Shown in pieces: positions 20,468-32,271 of a DNA stretch of 64,000 nt (position 1 is the first letter of the stretch; every line of letters begins with the position of its first letter). The translations under genes were made by a program, and so were the position numbers. The stretch comes from Ceratopteris richardii. Its lineage: Eukaryota; Streptophyta; Polypodiopsida; Polypodiales; Pteridaceae. The stretch covers positions 72,112,983-72,176,982 of the forward strand of contig CM035416.1 in the NCBI GenBank assembly GCA_020310875.1, given 5' to 3'. The notes under the pieces were generated by a model. It was given only the letters and a program-made list of their open reading frames with translations, was not told the DNA's origin and ran no database searches.

Positions 20468-22039
20468 ACTACACACAATGATCTTGGAATATAGTTTTCT
20501 CTCTCCCTTTGTCTAGGTTGCATGCCTGTTATCCTCACCTCCTTTCACATGGCCAGTTATAAAATCTTGCAAACCCACACATCAATCCTTAACTTTATGA
20601 ATCCCTCCTCCATTTACTCTCTCATAATAACTTTCAGTGCAACTTGGTTTATACTACCAGATGTCCCCTATCCAATTGTTGAGTCACACGATGGAGCATT
20701 GGGTGGACATTGAAGAGGGTCAAATGACTCCATGTCTCTACTATTAGGTAAGTGTTCATCAAAGTTTGTTCAAGAACAACATGAGTTGTATTGAGGAAGA
20801 TGATCATGGGACCACATACCCCACAGATAATGAGATTATTCACTGGTCCTACCATCAAGAAAGTGGAAACTTTGTGAAATGTATAAACCATGCAGGGAGT
20901 ATTAAAAGAGTGATAGCTTCTTGTCACCCTCTTGAGTAATCAGATTCATATAATTTGTGGCATTTATGGCACATGGTCGGAACTTCAAACTTGGTTTAAG
21001 ATGAATCAATAAGACTATAAGAGTCAAGAATTAGTTAGATGAAATGAAGCTCCATATTCAAGACTATAAGACGATGTTGTTGTATTTCTAATATCATCAA
21101 GCATAAAAGTCCTCTTGCCTTCTACATGAAAAGCAGTGTTTCCTCTTGGGAAAACCTACAACAAGAAATTTTCCCCTTCAATATGAACTGAAAGGTGAGG
21201 TTTCCTATTCCTCTCTTTTTATGAATTCATCATATTCCTTCTTAAATTTAGGAAAAGAGGTATATGAGATTCCTAAACGATGCTAGTATAAGCTAACATA
21301 AGATAAGGCAAGTTTTCTTGGTTTTGTCCACATAAAGAGCGCCATTTCATTTTAAAGAGTCTAGATTCTAGCTGTTTTAGGACATACATGGATAAAAGAA
21401 CAAAAACAACAAACAAACACACATATGAAAAGAAAAGAAATAAAAATTGCTTTAGGAACATCTTCTATTAATTCTTATCAAATAGATGCCATCATGGAGC
21501 CGCATGTAGTTATAGAATTTATGAATTCTAGGATCTGTCGCATACAACAAACACACCATAGTATCCAAGAGTGTGTGGATATGCATAGGAGAACTTGATT
21601 ATATCATTGAATCTCTCCAAATCCATAATTCATCTTGCGTCCAAGAGCTACTTTCAAACCCTTAGTAAAAAAGAGAGGTATGAGTCTCTAATTCATGTAG
21701 CAGAGATAGCCTTGGTTTCTAAGAATGGCCATAAGGGTAGCAACCAAGGCCAGAGATCTTCATGGAGCTAACTTGTCCGCCTCTTTTGGATAGTGGATGC
21801 TATACTCATGCCATCGGCATAGAAGGGATATCAATTTCTTAATATCAAAATCACTTTCATGAGGGATTTAGTGAAAAGATAGGACTCTATTAAAGTTCTC
21901 TGTTAAGCTGTTGATTTTTTGTCGCATATATACTTATCTCCTTTTTACTTCATTTATTCAAGTTTTGATTAGGATGTTGAAGCACTTTTAATGAAAATAA
22001 GATCATATTTTCAAGATTTATTTAAATGTTAATTACAAT
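20468..22039 (+). other. no recognisable gene
   Basis: AT-rich flank of E2. Short open frames occur (a broken stretch near 20780-20935 reads HWSYHQESGNFVKCINHAG) but none has a family I recognise. It may include the decayed 5' part of the old Ty3 element that follows. Confidence 0.4.
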
Positions 22040-23230
22040 TTGGCCTACACCCTTGTAAGAAGAATGAGCGGTGGAACAAATTGGTGCCAAGAGAAAGTCC
22101 TATAGAATGGAGACCATTTTAGATAAGCCACCAAGAAAAGAATGAAATCGACAAGGTGCTGGATGACTACTTGCAGAAACGGCTTAATAGACCTAGCTCC
22201 TCGCCCTTTTCGACTCCAATTTTACTTATAAAGAAAAAGATGAACTATTTAGGATATGCGTAGATCACCCGAGAGTCAATAAGATCATTATAAGACATAG
22301 GTATGATATGCACATAATAGCTGCTCTTCTTGATGATTTAGGTGGTACAATTTGTATTTAGGTGGTACAATTGTACAAATTTTAGATGGACATTATGAAT
22401 ATCTTCTTATGGGTTTTAATTAATGATGTTTAAATACCATTTATTGGTAGAGTTATGTTTGATTTTGTAGATGCTTTATTGGTTTATAGTAAGTCAAAAA
22501 ACGAGAATGAAGTACATTTAAGGATAACTTTGAATAAACTTTAAGAAATGCAACTCTAAGTCAATCTAGAAATGGTAGTGGAATCTAATGGAGATAAAGT
22601 ATTTAGGGCATATAGTTATGGCTAATTAAATATTTGTGGATCCCACAAAGATCTTAATGATTTCAAGGTTCCCTAGTCATGAAGAGGATGGAATAACATG
22701 ATCATCCCTAAGCATTATGGGATTTCACTAGCAGTTTATAGCTCCATATTCATCTATATAGCATCTATTAAGAATTTGCTTCAAGGAAAGGTGCCTATTG
22801 TGTGGAAGCAAGATTCATAAAAGATTTTTGAAGAAATGAAAGGATATTTTAAGCGATACTACACTCAAAGTGGTAGATCTAGAGAAGCTATTAGAGTTAG
22901 GCTATTGCTAGTAGCATTTCCATCAAGGTTGTGCTTAGCTGGGATGGAAGACCAATAGCTTTTGAAAACAAGAAGCTTTCGCCTACACACAACACAATTT
23001 GACTGTGCTGTAATAGGATTTTTAAGTTGGGGTCAATATTTGTATGGTGCATATGTTAAGGTGTATAGATACCACTATATAAAAAAATATTTTTCTTATC
23101 AACAAAATCTTTCAGGAAGTTAGGCCTCACTTGGTAGAGATTATGCAAGCGTTTGACATGCAAAATCTTTACAAGAAAGGAAAAGACAATATGGTAGTAG
23201 ATACATTGTCTTTCATAATGTATCAAATAA
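22040..23230 (+). pseudogene. heavily decayed Ty3/gypsy pol, chromovirus-like
   Basis: Traces of RT and RNase H remain in several frames: EIDKVLDDYLQKRLNRPSSS then FSTPILLIKKKDE and ICVDHPRVNKI (22140-22290), DGRPIAFENKKLSP (22940-22990) and VDTLSF (23195-23215). The RPSSSPFSTP and IKKKD style is that of chromoviruses rather than of the E1 family. Many stops and frameshifts show it is much older than E1-E4. Confidence 0.7.
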
Positions 23231-24530
23231 GCTCTATACTTCTAGAAATCTCATTGTTTTAAGAAAGTAAGGAAGCACAAATAGAAGATTCAAATCTATT
23301 ACAAAATTATTTCCACTAAGGGGATATGGAACAAAGCAAGCCTCTGGGTAGCTAATAAGCACAAGGGATTAAGCATTGGGTCTAAAACTTGCTCCGAGAA
23401 CCCCAAATTTCATCACCCACTTAGCTTCTATCATCCATGACATATTGATCTTATTAAGAATTCCTGAACTAGCCTAGGAAACAGTAGATATCCTAGTGAA
23501 TGTTTTTAGTACCTCTCAATCCTCCGTTGACATAAACTTTATACAAGTTACTTAAAACTTTTGGAGCTCTTTAATATTTTTTCTCAAGTAAGATATGAAG
23601 TATATGATTAAGGAACCAAGAACGATCCTGTGACAAGCAGATAAGTTGTTCTATGTGCATCTCTCCTTCCAACCATATATCCCCTTGTTCGTAAGATGGA
23701 TAGCATCTAGAGTGATCTAGTCTTTACATGTGACAATCATGCACACTCACTTTACTACCTAAGCTAGGAACTTAGGATAATACATCTTGACCCTTTCCCA
23801 TAGATGGAAAGCTAAGAGCCACTTGGCCTATGTCTAACATTCACTCCCCCTTCTAAAGATCGTTTTCATCCATAACGAATGAGAGAAAGTAATTGTGAAC
23901 TAAAGCCTCTGATTCCCAAGCAAAGTAAGTGAGAGATAGCAATACGCAAGCTAGTTGATACTCCATAATGGCACAATTTTGCAAATATTTTTATCTCCTA
24001 TCGACTATCCTATGTAGAGGGTGGTCGAAACTCTAATGCTCTTGCAAAGAAACAATAGCTTATACAAGATTATCCTCCCTAGATATATGCTTCTTAAGCA
24101 AATAACATTGAGACATAAGATCAAAAGCAAATAGACTCCTCTCTTAGAGAATGATATGTTCATAATCATGATTTTAGATGCCATAGAGGTCCTAGGAAGG
24201 GTTTAGTTTTTTATGAGAGCCTTGGATAAGAAATTTTCCTTTCATTGTATTTCTGCTTTTTTGTATTTCCACTCTTCAATCATTTTTGAAGCTTTCTGTG
24301 TGAAAAAATAAAGGCAAAAAGGTAGCGGCCAAATTCTACGCTATGAGAGAGAGGGGGGGGGGGAAGAAGGTCTCCTAGAGTTTTGCATAATATTTTGATA
24401 GATTTCCAAATTTTTGATCTTAGTGAAGACTTTAATGATCCAATTAACCAATTTCAATCACGTTAGCACTACAAGGCCCTCCATATTTCAAAAGGCAATG
24501 ATGGCATACAACCAACCATCCAAAATGTTA
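23231..24530 (+). other. no recognisable gene
   Basis: AT-rich, with a G run near 24353-24362. Probably the decayed 3' part of the old Ty3 element and its LTR, but I see no clear boundary, PPT or LTR pair. Confidence 0.35.
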
Positions 24531-24735
24531 AGTGAAGGGGACTAGTGCTCACAGGACCCCCCAAGTCCCACAGAGGAGGGGTAGATCTTACAGAGTTTAG
24601 ATGGCATTACAAAGAAGGTTATCACCCTCTCATCACCCTCATGCGGGGCCACTTGGGTTTAAACTTGTTGTTGATCACTTCTCCTTTTATTTAATACAAG
24701 TCGGAGAGAGTAGGCTAAGGCCAAACTTCCCCAAA
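24531..24735. repeat. inverted pair of LINE 3'-end fragments
   Basis: 24531-24680 is the minus-strand end of ORF2 and 3' UTR of the L-B/L-C LINE family. At about 24680 it switches to the plus-strand 3' tail (AAGTCGGAGAGAGTAGGCTAA, then GGCCAAACTTCC). The head-to-tail switch suggests two truncated insertions or an inversion during target-primed copying. Confidence 0.7.
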
Positions 24736-24751
24736 GAGTGCTTGTAACTTT

Positions 24752-25115
24752 GACGACTCCCCCAAAAAGTGGTCGATTGAAAAATCTTTGTTCCTCCTCT
24801 ACAAAAGAATCATCAACTGTAAGGAATCCCCCCCTCCCCTCTTCAAGCATCATCAAATGCTCCTTTTGATTAACAACAAGCTTAAACCCAAGTAGGCCCC
24901 TCATGCACGTGATGAGAGGGTGATTAACCTTCTTTGTAATGCCATCTAAACTCTATAAAATCTACCCTTGCTATGTGGGACTTGAGGGTCCTATGAGCAT
25001 AGTCCCCTTTAGTTGTAGTTTTCTTCTCCTTTTAATTAATTCAAATCCTGAAAAATAAGCTAGAGCAGAACTTTCTTTATTAAAAAAAAAAAACCAAACT
25101 TTCTTTATATTAAAA
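24752..25115 (+). repeat. 5'-truncated LINE fragment
   Basis: Matches the last about 110 codons of LINE ORF2 (GDSPKEWSIEKS-like and NNKLKPK) and the 3' UTR, ending in A-rich runs at 25078-25115. Truncated at its 5' end, as is usual for LINEs. Confidence 0.8.
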
Positions 25116-25270
25116 AAAACATCCAAAACGCTTCTGATGCAAAGTTCCAAATAGAATAAGGATACACAGAAAACGACAAACAGCAGAGGCACGAATTTAA
25201 TGTGAAAGATGCACGAATTTTCCCTTCCGTATTCTATTTTGCCCACGTCTTGGTACACCTCTTCTGCACT

Positions 25271-25415
25271 CACTTTGGATATGCAACTTGCATAAAAGCT
25301 TCGTGCCTTTAACTTCACTTTCCAGCATCATTTCAGAATCATGTCACACTTTGGATATGCAACTTGCATAAAAGCTTCGTGCCTTTAACTTCACTTTCCA
25401 GCATCATTTCAGAAT
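25271..25415 (+). repeat. 76-bp tandem duplication
   Basis: Two nearly identical units beginning CACTTTGGATATGC at 25271 and 25347. It lies in the flank immediately left of LINE L-B. Confidence 0.85.
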
Positions 25416-25832
25416 ACTGACATGAGAAGGTCTACAACTACAAACTTAGGCAGAGGGGATTCTTGTGACGTTCCTGGAAAGTTGAGAGACCGACTCGAGG
25501 CGTCGCCAGGAGGGGCTACTTTAGTTCTCGTTAGCGATTGATTGGGAGGCTGGGAGCGCGCAATTCGCACGTGTTGACATAAGTTTATGAAAGAACTAAA
25601 ACCTCCACTAAAACCTCCGCAACTAAGACATTGAATTTGTTTCCCTTTCTTACCTTTTTCTTCGAAATGGACATTCATTTACGCTGAGCTCTTGACCATG
25701 CATTACCTTTGGAAATTCATTTACGCATAGCCAAAATCCAGAAAAGCTTTTCTCTTGGTGTTGGGGGGATTCATTTACGCATCGCCAAAATTCAAAGTGG
25801 TGTTTGGGGGGGGGGGGATTTTGGTCATTAAG

Positions 25833-27010
25833 ATGTCGACCCTTATTCCCTCGTTTGTCATGAACAATGTGGCTCCCCCTCAGTCCGTCTCCCCCCTTGA
25901 GATGGAGTCCGTCCCAGTGGACGTCGCGCCCCCAGAGGTCTCTTTATGCAAGGAGTCTGTGGCGGCAAAGCAAGAAGAATTGATGAAAACTTGCCTGATC
26001 GGTCAAATGTTTGGCCCTAGGCCCCCTCTTGAATGTGTGTGAACTTGGCTTCGCAAGGAGTGGTTCCTGCGCGGCCTAATTGTGTCCAAATGTCAATTCC
26101 TGCCGGCGAATCACCTGCTTCTAGTATTTGAGAACGAAGAGATTGCTTTCCAAGCCCTGCAAGCCGCCTCTTGGCAAGTGGGCCGGTCCACCCTTTGCCT
26201 TTTTAAGTGGACCCCAGACTTTGTCCCAAATAGATCAAAGCCTCTTCGTTACCCGCTTTGGGTGGAGCTTCCCAATCTGCCTTTCTTCCTGTATGGATTT
26301 CTTAGTGAAATTGTCTCTCCGATCGGTCGCCCGATGGCCTCAAGATAGGATGTTGGGGGGTTAATCTACGATGGTGCTCAACATTCTTTCAATGCAAGAT
26401 GGCATCCACAGATCTATGTTTAAACAGACCTGAACCAGGTCCTTCCCTCAAAAATCTCCATAAACTGTGGAGATGGTAAGACCTGGACACAAGAGGTTAC
26501 TTACAAGAATTTGCCAAACGCGTGCTTCCGGTGCGGGCATCAAGGTCATAGGATCAAAGACTGCCCCCTGAAGAAAAGTACCAATAAAAACAAGCTTAAA
26601 CCAGATGGGACCCTAGACCCTCTCCCCCAAGATGACACTCGGGGTCATCCCCCTCCAATGGAGGAAGAAGAGGGAACTCGCGTTGCTAAGACGGATTCAG
26701 AAGGATTCAGAAGGATTCACTGAAGTGAGACGCAGGAGGAAAGTTAGCCCTCGAAGATCAACAGCAAGGAATACTACGACAGTTGCCCCCTCGAATAACA
26801 TATACTATAACCTAGAAAAAGAGATTAATGAGGTCGACTTCCCAGGGGACAACCACTTTGAAGAAGACCCCACTGATAATACCCTTGGGTGCTCTACTAG
26901 CAAAGAAGACAACCAAGAAGGTTATACCACGAGTAAAGAGGAAGGCTTCACTACCAGCAATGAAGACAACCCAGACAGCGAAAGCTCCTCTCTTGGTCCT
27001 ACCCTCCCGG
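25833..27010 (+). pseudogene. L-A ORF1 (DUF4283-like, CCHC knuckle)
   Basis: Starts at ATG 25833. It carries a DUF4283-like domain (GQMFGPRPPLE, LVFENEEIAF, LWVELPNLPFFLYGF) and a canonical CCHC knuckle CFRCGHQGHRIKDC at about 26524-26565. Stops lie at 26039, 26347 and 26420, and a short GGATTCAGAA duplication near 26695 shifts the frame. The Ser/Thr-rich tail (TTSNEDNPDSESS) joins RT sequence near 27010. ORF1 proteins of this class bind LINE RNA. Confidence 0.85.
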
Positions 27011-29432
27011 TATGCTTTCCAAGATTACCGCAACAAGTCCGGATGGCCTTACCAATGAGTTTTTCAAGTCCTTCAAACATCAGGTGGCCACCCCACTGCG
27101 CCTCGTGTGGCAAGAGGCTCTCTCATTCGGTGCCCTCCCTGAGTGCCTGAGTAATGGCGTCATCAAGTTAATCCACAAACGGGGAGATAAGAACAAAATT
27201 GAAAACTGGTGTCCGATTACCATGCTCCAAACAGGATACAAGATAATTGCAAAAGTTATCGCCAACAGAATCTCTTGTCATTTAAAGTCATGGCTGTGCG
27301 AGGACCAAGATCTGGACTAAGCAATTATCGATATTTTGGAAGGCCTTGCTTTTGCTGAGGAGTCTGCTCAAGATCTGGTATTCATTAAGATTGACTTCGA
27401 CAAAGCGTATGACAGATTGGAATGGGACTTTATTCTTCAATCATTGAAAGACCTTGGATGCAGCCAAAAGTTCACGAAGATGGTTTCCACTCTTCTTGGA
27501 AATGCTTCAACTAGAATAAACATCAACGGTAAGCTCTCTGAGCCCATTCGTTTAAAAAGATCAATTAGGCAAGGCTACCCTCTGGCTCCATTACTATTCG
27601 CTATCGCCTCCAATGGACTCAGCTGCCTATTAAAGCATCACATGGACGCTGGCAATCTCAAGGGACTTTCCTTACCTCTAAATCACGGCCAAATGATTGT
27701 GAGACTTTTTGTTGATGACATGAATGCCTTTGTGCATAACGATATAAACAGCATTGAGGTGTTTTGGTGGTGCCTCCACACCTTTTGTGTGGCATCAGGC
27801 TCAAAAATCAACCATGCTAAAACTGCTTTTAGAGCAATCAGCGGACATACTCCCCAATTGTTGGTGGATGAGGGGTGTCAAGCTATCCCTAGCGGTCAAG
27901 TCTTCCGTCTCCTTGGCATTCCGATGGGATTCGACATCTCAATGGACCAACGCTGGAACTGGGTGCTATCCAAGCTGGATAGGAAGCTGAATCATTGGAA
28001 AGGTATGCAAGTCAACCTGGCAGGGCGTGCTATGGTTGTTAACACATTTATGTTGTCTACAATTATTTACTTTATCTCGTGTTGGAGACCTAAGGAGAAA
28101 GACTTGGCCAAAGTGGAAAGAATCTGCAGAAACTTCCTTTGGACTGGGGACCCCAACAGGAGGGGGATTCCCAAAATCAAATGGGAAACTTGCATTAGCC
28201 CTAAAGACTCAGGGGGCTTGGGAATTTTGGATATTGTTGGGTTGGCTGACAAGTTGGCGGCAAAGTGGCTTATCAAGGCTTGGAGCAATAGGGAGTCCTC
28301 TTGGGCTAAATTGATCTTCAGAAACACGGAAGACCTTACCTTAGTTGGCCACCCTGGTTGGAAGGACATAGGGATTCTCACGCTTTTGTTCTCCCCCCAC
28401 CCGGTCTTCCCTAAAGGCTCTAGCCTCGTGTGTTCCTTATGGAAGAATTGGAACAAGGCCAAACAGTTCATCAGAATCAGTGATGAGTCGAAGTGGGCGG
28501 CTGGCATAAGACAAAATGACTCTATTTGGTTCTCGATCAGTGGCATTCAGGGGGTGGAGTCTTGGAACCTCCAAACTGCAAGGCGGTTATGGAACAAGGG
28601 GTTCAAACAGTGGAAACAAGAGACCAGCCAATGGATTAGGTTCGAAGAATTGGATCCGAGACTTAGAGTTACCTTTGAGGAATGGACTCTTCTTCAAAGC
28701 AGATGTTTAGCATGGGACCGCTCAACTACCCGCCTTCTCTGTGGTCAGGATCTTCCTTGCTTGGAGGGCCTCAAATGGAGCAATGGTAAGAAGCTATCCA
28801 GAATCCCCAACTTCAAAGAGGATTTAGATGTTCACCACACCCTTAACAAGAGATGGTGCCTTTCTTGGACCAAACTTCAGTGGGAGCTAAAATTCATGTC
28901 TATTTGGCACCCCCTAATTGAGGTCAAAAAGTCTATTCTCATGTGGCAGATCTTGCATAAAGGTATCTGGACCAATGCAAGGGCTAACAAAATCTGTGGT
29001 GTGCCGCCATGGTGCAAGCGTTGCCATCGGTGCATCAAAGATTTAGCTCACCTGTTCTTCGACTGCCCCAAGTCCCATGTTATCTGGCATCATGTGACCC
29101 GAGTATTGAGACTCACGAACCAAATCAACTGGCAACAAGTGATGTTGGGTGAGGCGATCGGCTGCTCATCGAGGCTGTGGAATGCCATCAGAGGTGAGAC
29201 TCTCTGGAAGATTTGGAGGGAGCGATGTGCTGTCAATTTTGGCCAAACTCCTAAGGAATGGTCGATCGAGAAATCCTTGTTTCTCCTAGGTAAAAGAATC
29301 TCCCGAGTCAAGAGATCGCCACCGTTTAGACATCACTGTATTTATCTCCTCGAAAACAACAAGTTGAAACCCAAATGGGTCCCACATGAGGGTGATGATA
29401 ATTTTATCCGCCTCATCTGTAATGCCCTGTAG
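27011..29432 (+). pseudogene. L-A ORF2, endonuclease missing (RT and zinc-binding C-terminus)
   Basis: Begins mid-RT at SPDGLTNEFFKSF; the endonuclease and first RT part of L-B (about 1.6 kb) are gone. A small deletion near 27315 shifts the frame, then one open frame runs 27336-29432 with DFDKAYDRLEWD, RRSIRQG-like KRSIRQGYPLAPLLF, and the catalytic FVDDM (about 27712). The C-terminal zinc-binding motif is PPWCKRCHRCIKD then HLFFDCP. Without endonuclease this copy could not nick DNA itself, so it was moved before the deletion or in trans. Confidence 0.88.
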
Positions 29433-29879
29433 CTTGCCATACTCCTCCCCTCCATTGTGGGATTTGGGGGGTCCCATGGGCACTAGTCCCATTCACTTGT
29501 AACTTCTTTTTTTTTTCTTTACTATAATTAAAGTTCGGGAGATTAGGCTAAGGCCGAACTTCCTTTATATATATATAATAAAAAAAAGTTGAGAGACCGA
29601 AGAATGGCTGATTGACACACATTTTGGAGCAACTCTGTCATGACGACTAGTTATCTATGTTGGAGCCGGCACGTAATGAAGCTAGCTCTGTCACGGACGC
29701 CTGCGCCATTGTCGTCAGCAGCATCCTTCCATTGATCTTCTTCTTTCAGACAAGCAGACATGATCTTCCTGACGGACGAAGAAAACAGGTAGTATAACTG
29801 TGCAACAAGTGGATTGAACGAAAAGCACAGCTGTTACATGCGAGACGCCCGACTTGTCCAGTCTCCTGAAGCTGCGACA

Positions 29880-30120
29880 CTCAAGTGCTTCTGTCGCGAC
29901 ACTCAAGGAGTGTCTATCGCGACACACTGCGAGAGTGTCTATCGCGACACTCAAAGAGTGTCTATCGCGACACTCAGGAGTGGCTATCGCGACACACGAG
30001 CGAGTGTCTTCCGTTGTGGTGTCTTTCGCCGAGGGGCCAGACTATCGCGTCAGTACATTTAATCCTCGTGGATTTTGGTCTATCGCAAAAGAAGAGGTGT
30101 CGCGAGCATTCCGGTCTATC
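29880..30120 (+). repeat. TCGCGACAC array in L-B 5' UTR
   Basis: Five exact TCGCGACAC copies and several variants, many within GAGTGTCTATCGCGACACTC, which is itself an inverted repeat (GAGTGTC/GACACTC). The 12-mer CTATCGCGACAC also occurs repeatedly in the E1 leader in the sense direction. Confidence 0.92.
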
Positions 30121-30492
30121 ACGCTCTTTCTGCTACGTGGCAGTTTCCTCAGTGTACTAGCTCGGGCGCTTTTATTCACGTAATCCTTACTGGTGGGGGC
30201 TCCAGAAGTCTATCTTGTTTCTTGCGTTCAATCCTACCGTTTTGAATTTGAAGAGCAGAAAAGGCGGGCAAGGGATTAAGAGACCAAACTTTTCAAAAAA
30301 GAAGAATAAAGAAAATATAGAGATTTGCTTTAATGTGAGACCCTCGTGTGTTATCAATGTTATGGAAGCTGTAAGCGACTCTGACGGAAATGTGGCCTTA
30401 TTTTTCTTTCCTTCGCTGGGCCTCACGTGCTCCATGCCTAAAGTTCTATGACTTTCTCTTTCTCTTTAAAAGGAAAATCAATATTCACTGTT

Positions 30493-30585
30493 TTTTTTTA
30501 ATATAAAGGAAGTTCGGCAATAGCCTACTCTCCCGGACTTGAATTAAATTAAGAAGCAAAGGTACAAAAGAAGGGGACTAGCTCT
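30493..30585 (-). mobile_element. 93-bp 5'-truncated LINE in L-B 5' UTR
   Basis: The minus-strand LINE 3' tail (AAGTCCGGGAGAGTAGGC, GCCGAACTTCC, then an A run) is flanked by a perfect 15-bp duplicate TCAATATTCACTGTT at 30478-30492 and 30586-30600. Confidence 0.9.
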
Positions 30586-30882
30586 TCAATATTCACTGTT
30601 AAGCTCTTCAAAGTGAAGGATTTTAAAGTTTGCTCTTCCATGGCCTCCCGAATCCTCTGTCGCCTCCTTGGGGCTTTCATTTAGTGAAGGCATTTATTAA
30701 GGTAAGAAGAAAAGAAAAAAAAAAGAAGAGAAAAAGAGAAAAGAAAAAAAAAAGAAGAGAAAAAAAAGAAAAAAAAGAGAAAAGGAAGAGGCACGAGAAG
30801 ATTCATGGGGCTGAAGGTAAAAGAATATGCAAAGTTTTCATTGATCCTCCTATAGATCTTGCGAATTCCTTTTATTTTGGTC

Positions 30883-32271
30883 ATGGATTTGGTGACCCCT
30901 TCACTTGTGAGAAGTAACTTGGCCCCTCCTCCGGGGGAGACCGGTTACCTGGCCTCTCTGTTGGAGGGGGGGTCTTGTGTCGCCCCTGGGGCCTCCGAGA
31001 GTGTTGAACCCCCCATGGTCTCCCTCAATAGATCCGCAATTTTGTCAACTCAGGAGGAGCTCAAGAAAGTTTGCCTCGTCGGCCAAATGTTTGGCCCTAG
31101 GCCCCCACTCGAAACTGTGCGACAGTGGCTTCGAAACGAGTGCTTCCCCCGTGGACTAATTGTTTGTAAGTGTCAATTCTTACCAGCAAGCCACATGTTG
31201 CTAGTCTTTGAAAATGAAGATATGGTGTTTCGAGCCCTAAGCGTTGGCACCTGGCAACTCGGTCGGGCGACCCTGTGCCTATTCAGATGGTCCCCTGATT
31301 TTACTCCTGACAAATCGAAATCGCTTCGGTACCCTCTTTGGGTTGAGCTCCCTAACCTTCCATACTTCTTGTACAACTTTGTGTGGGACATTGTTTCTCC
31401 TATCGGCAAGCCATTGGCCTCACGCGAGGACATTGGTGGTCTCATTTATGAAGGTGCAAGACACTCGTTCAACGCCCAGTGGCACCCTCAAATCTGTGTC
31501 GAGGCCGACCTCAGCATGCTGCTTCCATCAAAGATCAAAGTGGACTTGGGCGAAGGGGATGTCTGGGAGCAAGACATCAATTACAAAAACCTTCCCAACG
31601 CGTGCTTTTGTTGTGGCCAACAAGGCCACAGGATTAAATATTGCCCTTTGAAACAAAAAAGCAAGCAAAATCAAGAAGCCTCCAAAAACGCTCAAGATAA
31701 CAAAGGCGCTTTGGCCCACTCGACGAAGGAAGAGGAAGGCAAGGGCCCTCCTAACCCAAAAGCTGATGTAGATGGGTCCATCGAAGTCAGAAGAAGAAGG
31801 AAAAGAAGCCCTAGGGTGACTTTTGAGCGAAACATCATGTCAGTTACCCCCTCTAGCAATTTATACTGCAATCTGGAAAAGGAGATCAATGAGTTTGACT
31901 ACCCAGGAGGGAACCTACTTGAGATGGACACCAAGGACAAAGCCCTAGAGATCCCTGATAATAAAGAAACCTCCCAAGAGGGATACTCTACAAGCAAAGA
32001 AGATGGATTTACCACTAGTAACGAAGATAACATGGATAGTGAAAGTTCCATCATCGGATCGACTATTCCGGAAACGGTGTCGAAAACGGTGCCCAATTCT
32101 TCCCAGCAAGAGGAATCCCGCAAAGGAAAACAACCTATGGAGCTACCCCTGAAAAGCCTCCACAAGAACCTATTGCTAATTCGGGATCCGATCCCAGCGA
32201 AAAAGAAAGATGAATCCAAGAAAAGAAAGGACAAAGCTCCCTCCCGCAAAGAGGGCTCACTTCGACAATGA
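30883..32271 (+). CDS. L-B ORF1, RNA-binding protein (DUF4283-like, CCHC knuckle), intact
   Basis: An open frame of 462 codons from MDLVTPSLV at 30883. An in-frame ATG at 30859 exists, but L-C homology favours 30883. Residues about 50-190 form a DUF4283-like domain (VGQMFGPRPPLETV, LVFENEDMVFRAL, WSPDFTPDKSKSLRYPLWV, LPNLPYFLYNF). A canonical CCHC knuckle (CFCCGQQGHRIKYC) lies near 31605-31646. The tail is basic, then Ser/Asp-rich. The TGA stop overlaps the ORF2 ATG (ATGA), which suggests stop-restart translation. It is the only complete open frame of a LINE here. Confidence 0.88.
   Translation: MDLVTPSLVRSNLAPPPGETGYLASLLEGGSCVAPGASESVEPPMVSLNRSAILSTQEELKKVCLVGQMFGPRPPLETVRQWLRNECFPRGLIVCKCQFLPASHMLLVFENEDMVFRALSVGTWQLGRATLCLFRWSPDFTPDKSKSLRYPLWVELPNLPYFLYNFVWDIVSPIGKPLASREDIGGLIYEGARHSFNAQWHPQICVEADLSMLLPSKIKVDLGEGDVWEQDINYKNLPNACFCCGQQGHRIKYCPLKQKSKQNQEASKNAQDNKGALAHSTKEEEGKGPPNPKADVDGSIEVRRRRKRSPRVTFERNIMSVTPSSNLYCNLEKEINEFDYPGGNLLEMDTKDKALEIPDNKETSQEGYSTSKEDGFTTSNEDNMDSESSIIGSTIPETVSKTVPNSSQQEESRKGKQPMELPLKSLHKNLLLIRDPIPAKKKDESKKRKDKAPSRKEGSLRQ

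Larger units (their letters stand above)
25494..29584 (+). mobile_element. L-A: internally deleted LINE nested in L-B
   Basis: A perfect 16-bp target-site duplicate AAAGTTGAGAGACCGA lies at 25478-25493 and 29585-29600. It has a short 5' UTR (25494-25832, no TCGCGA array), ORF1, then a deletion of the whole endonuclease into RT, the ORF2 C-terminal part, and a 3' UTR ending in a TA- and A-rich tail. Confidence 0.9.
29601..30882 (+). other. L-B 5' UTR
   Basis: No gene. It holds the TCGCGACAC array (29880-30120), a truncated LINE (30493-30585) and an A/G-rich tract (30700-30790). The last 60 bp before ORF1 match L-C (39770-39839). Confidence 0.75.
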
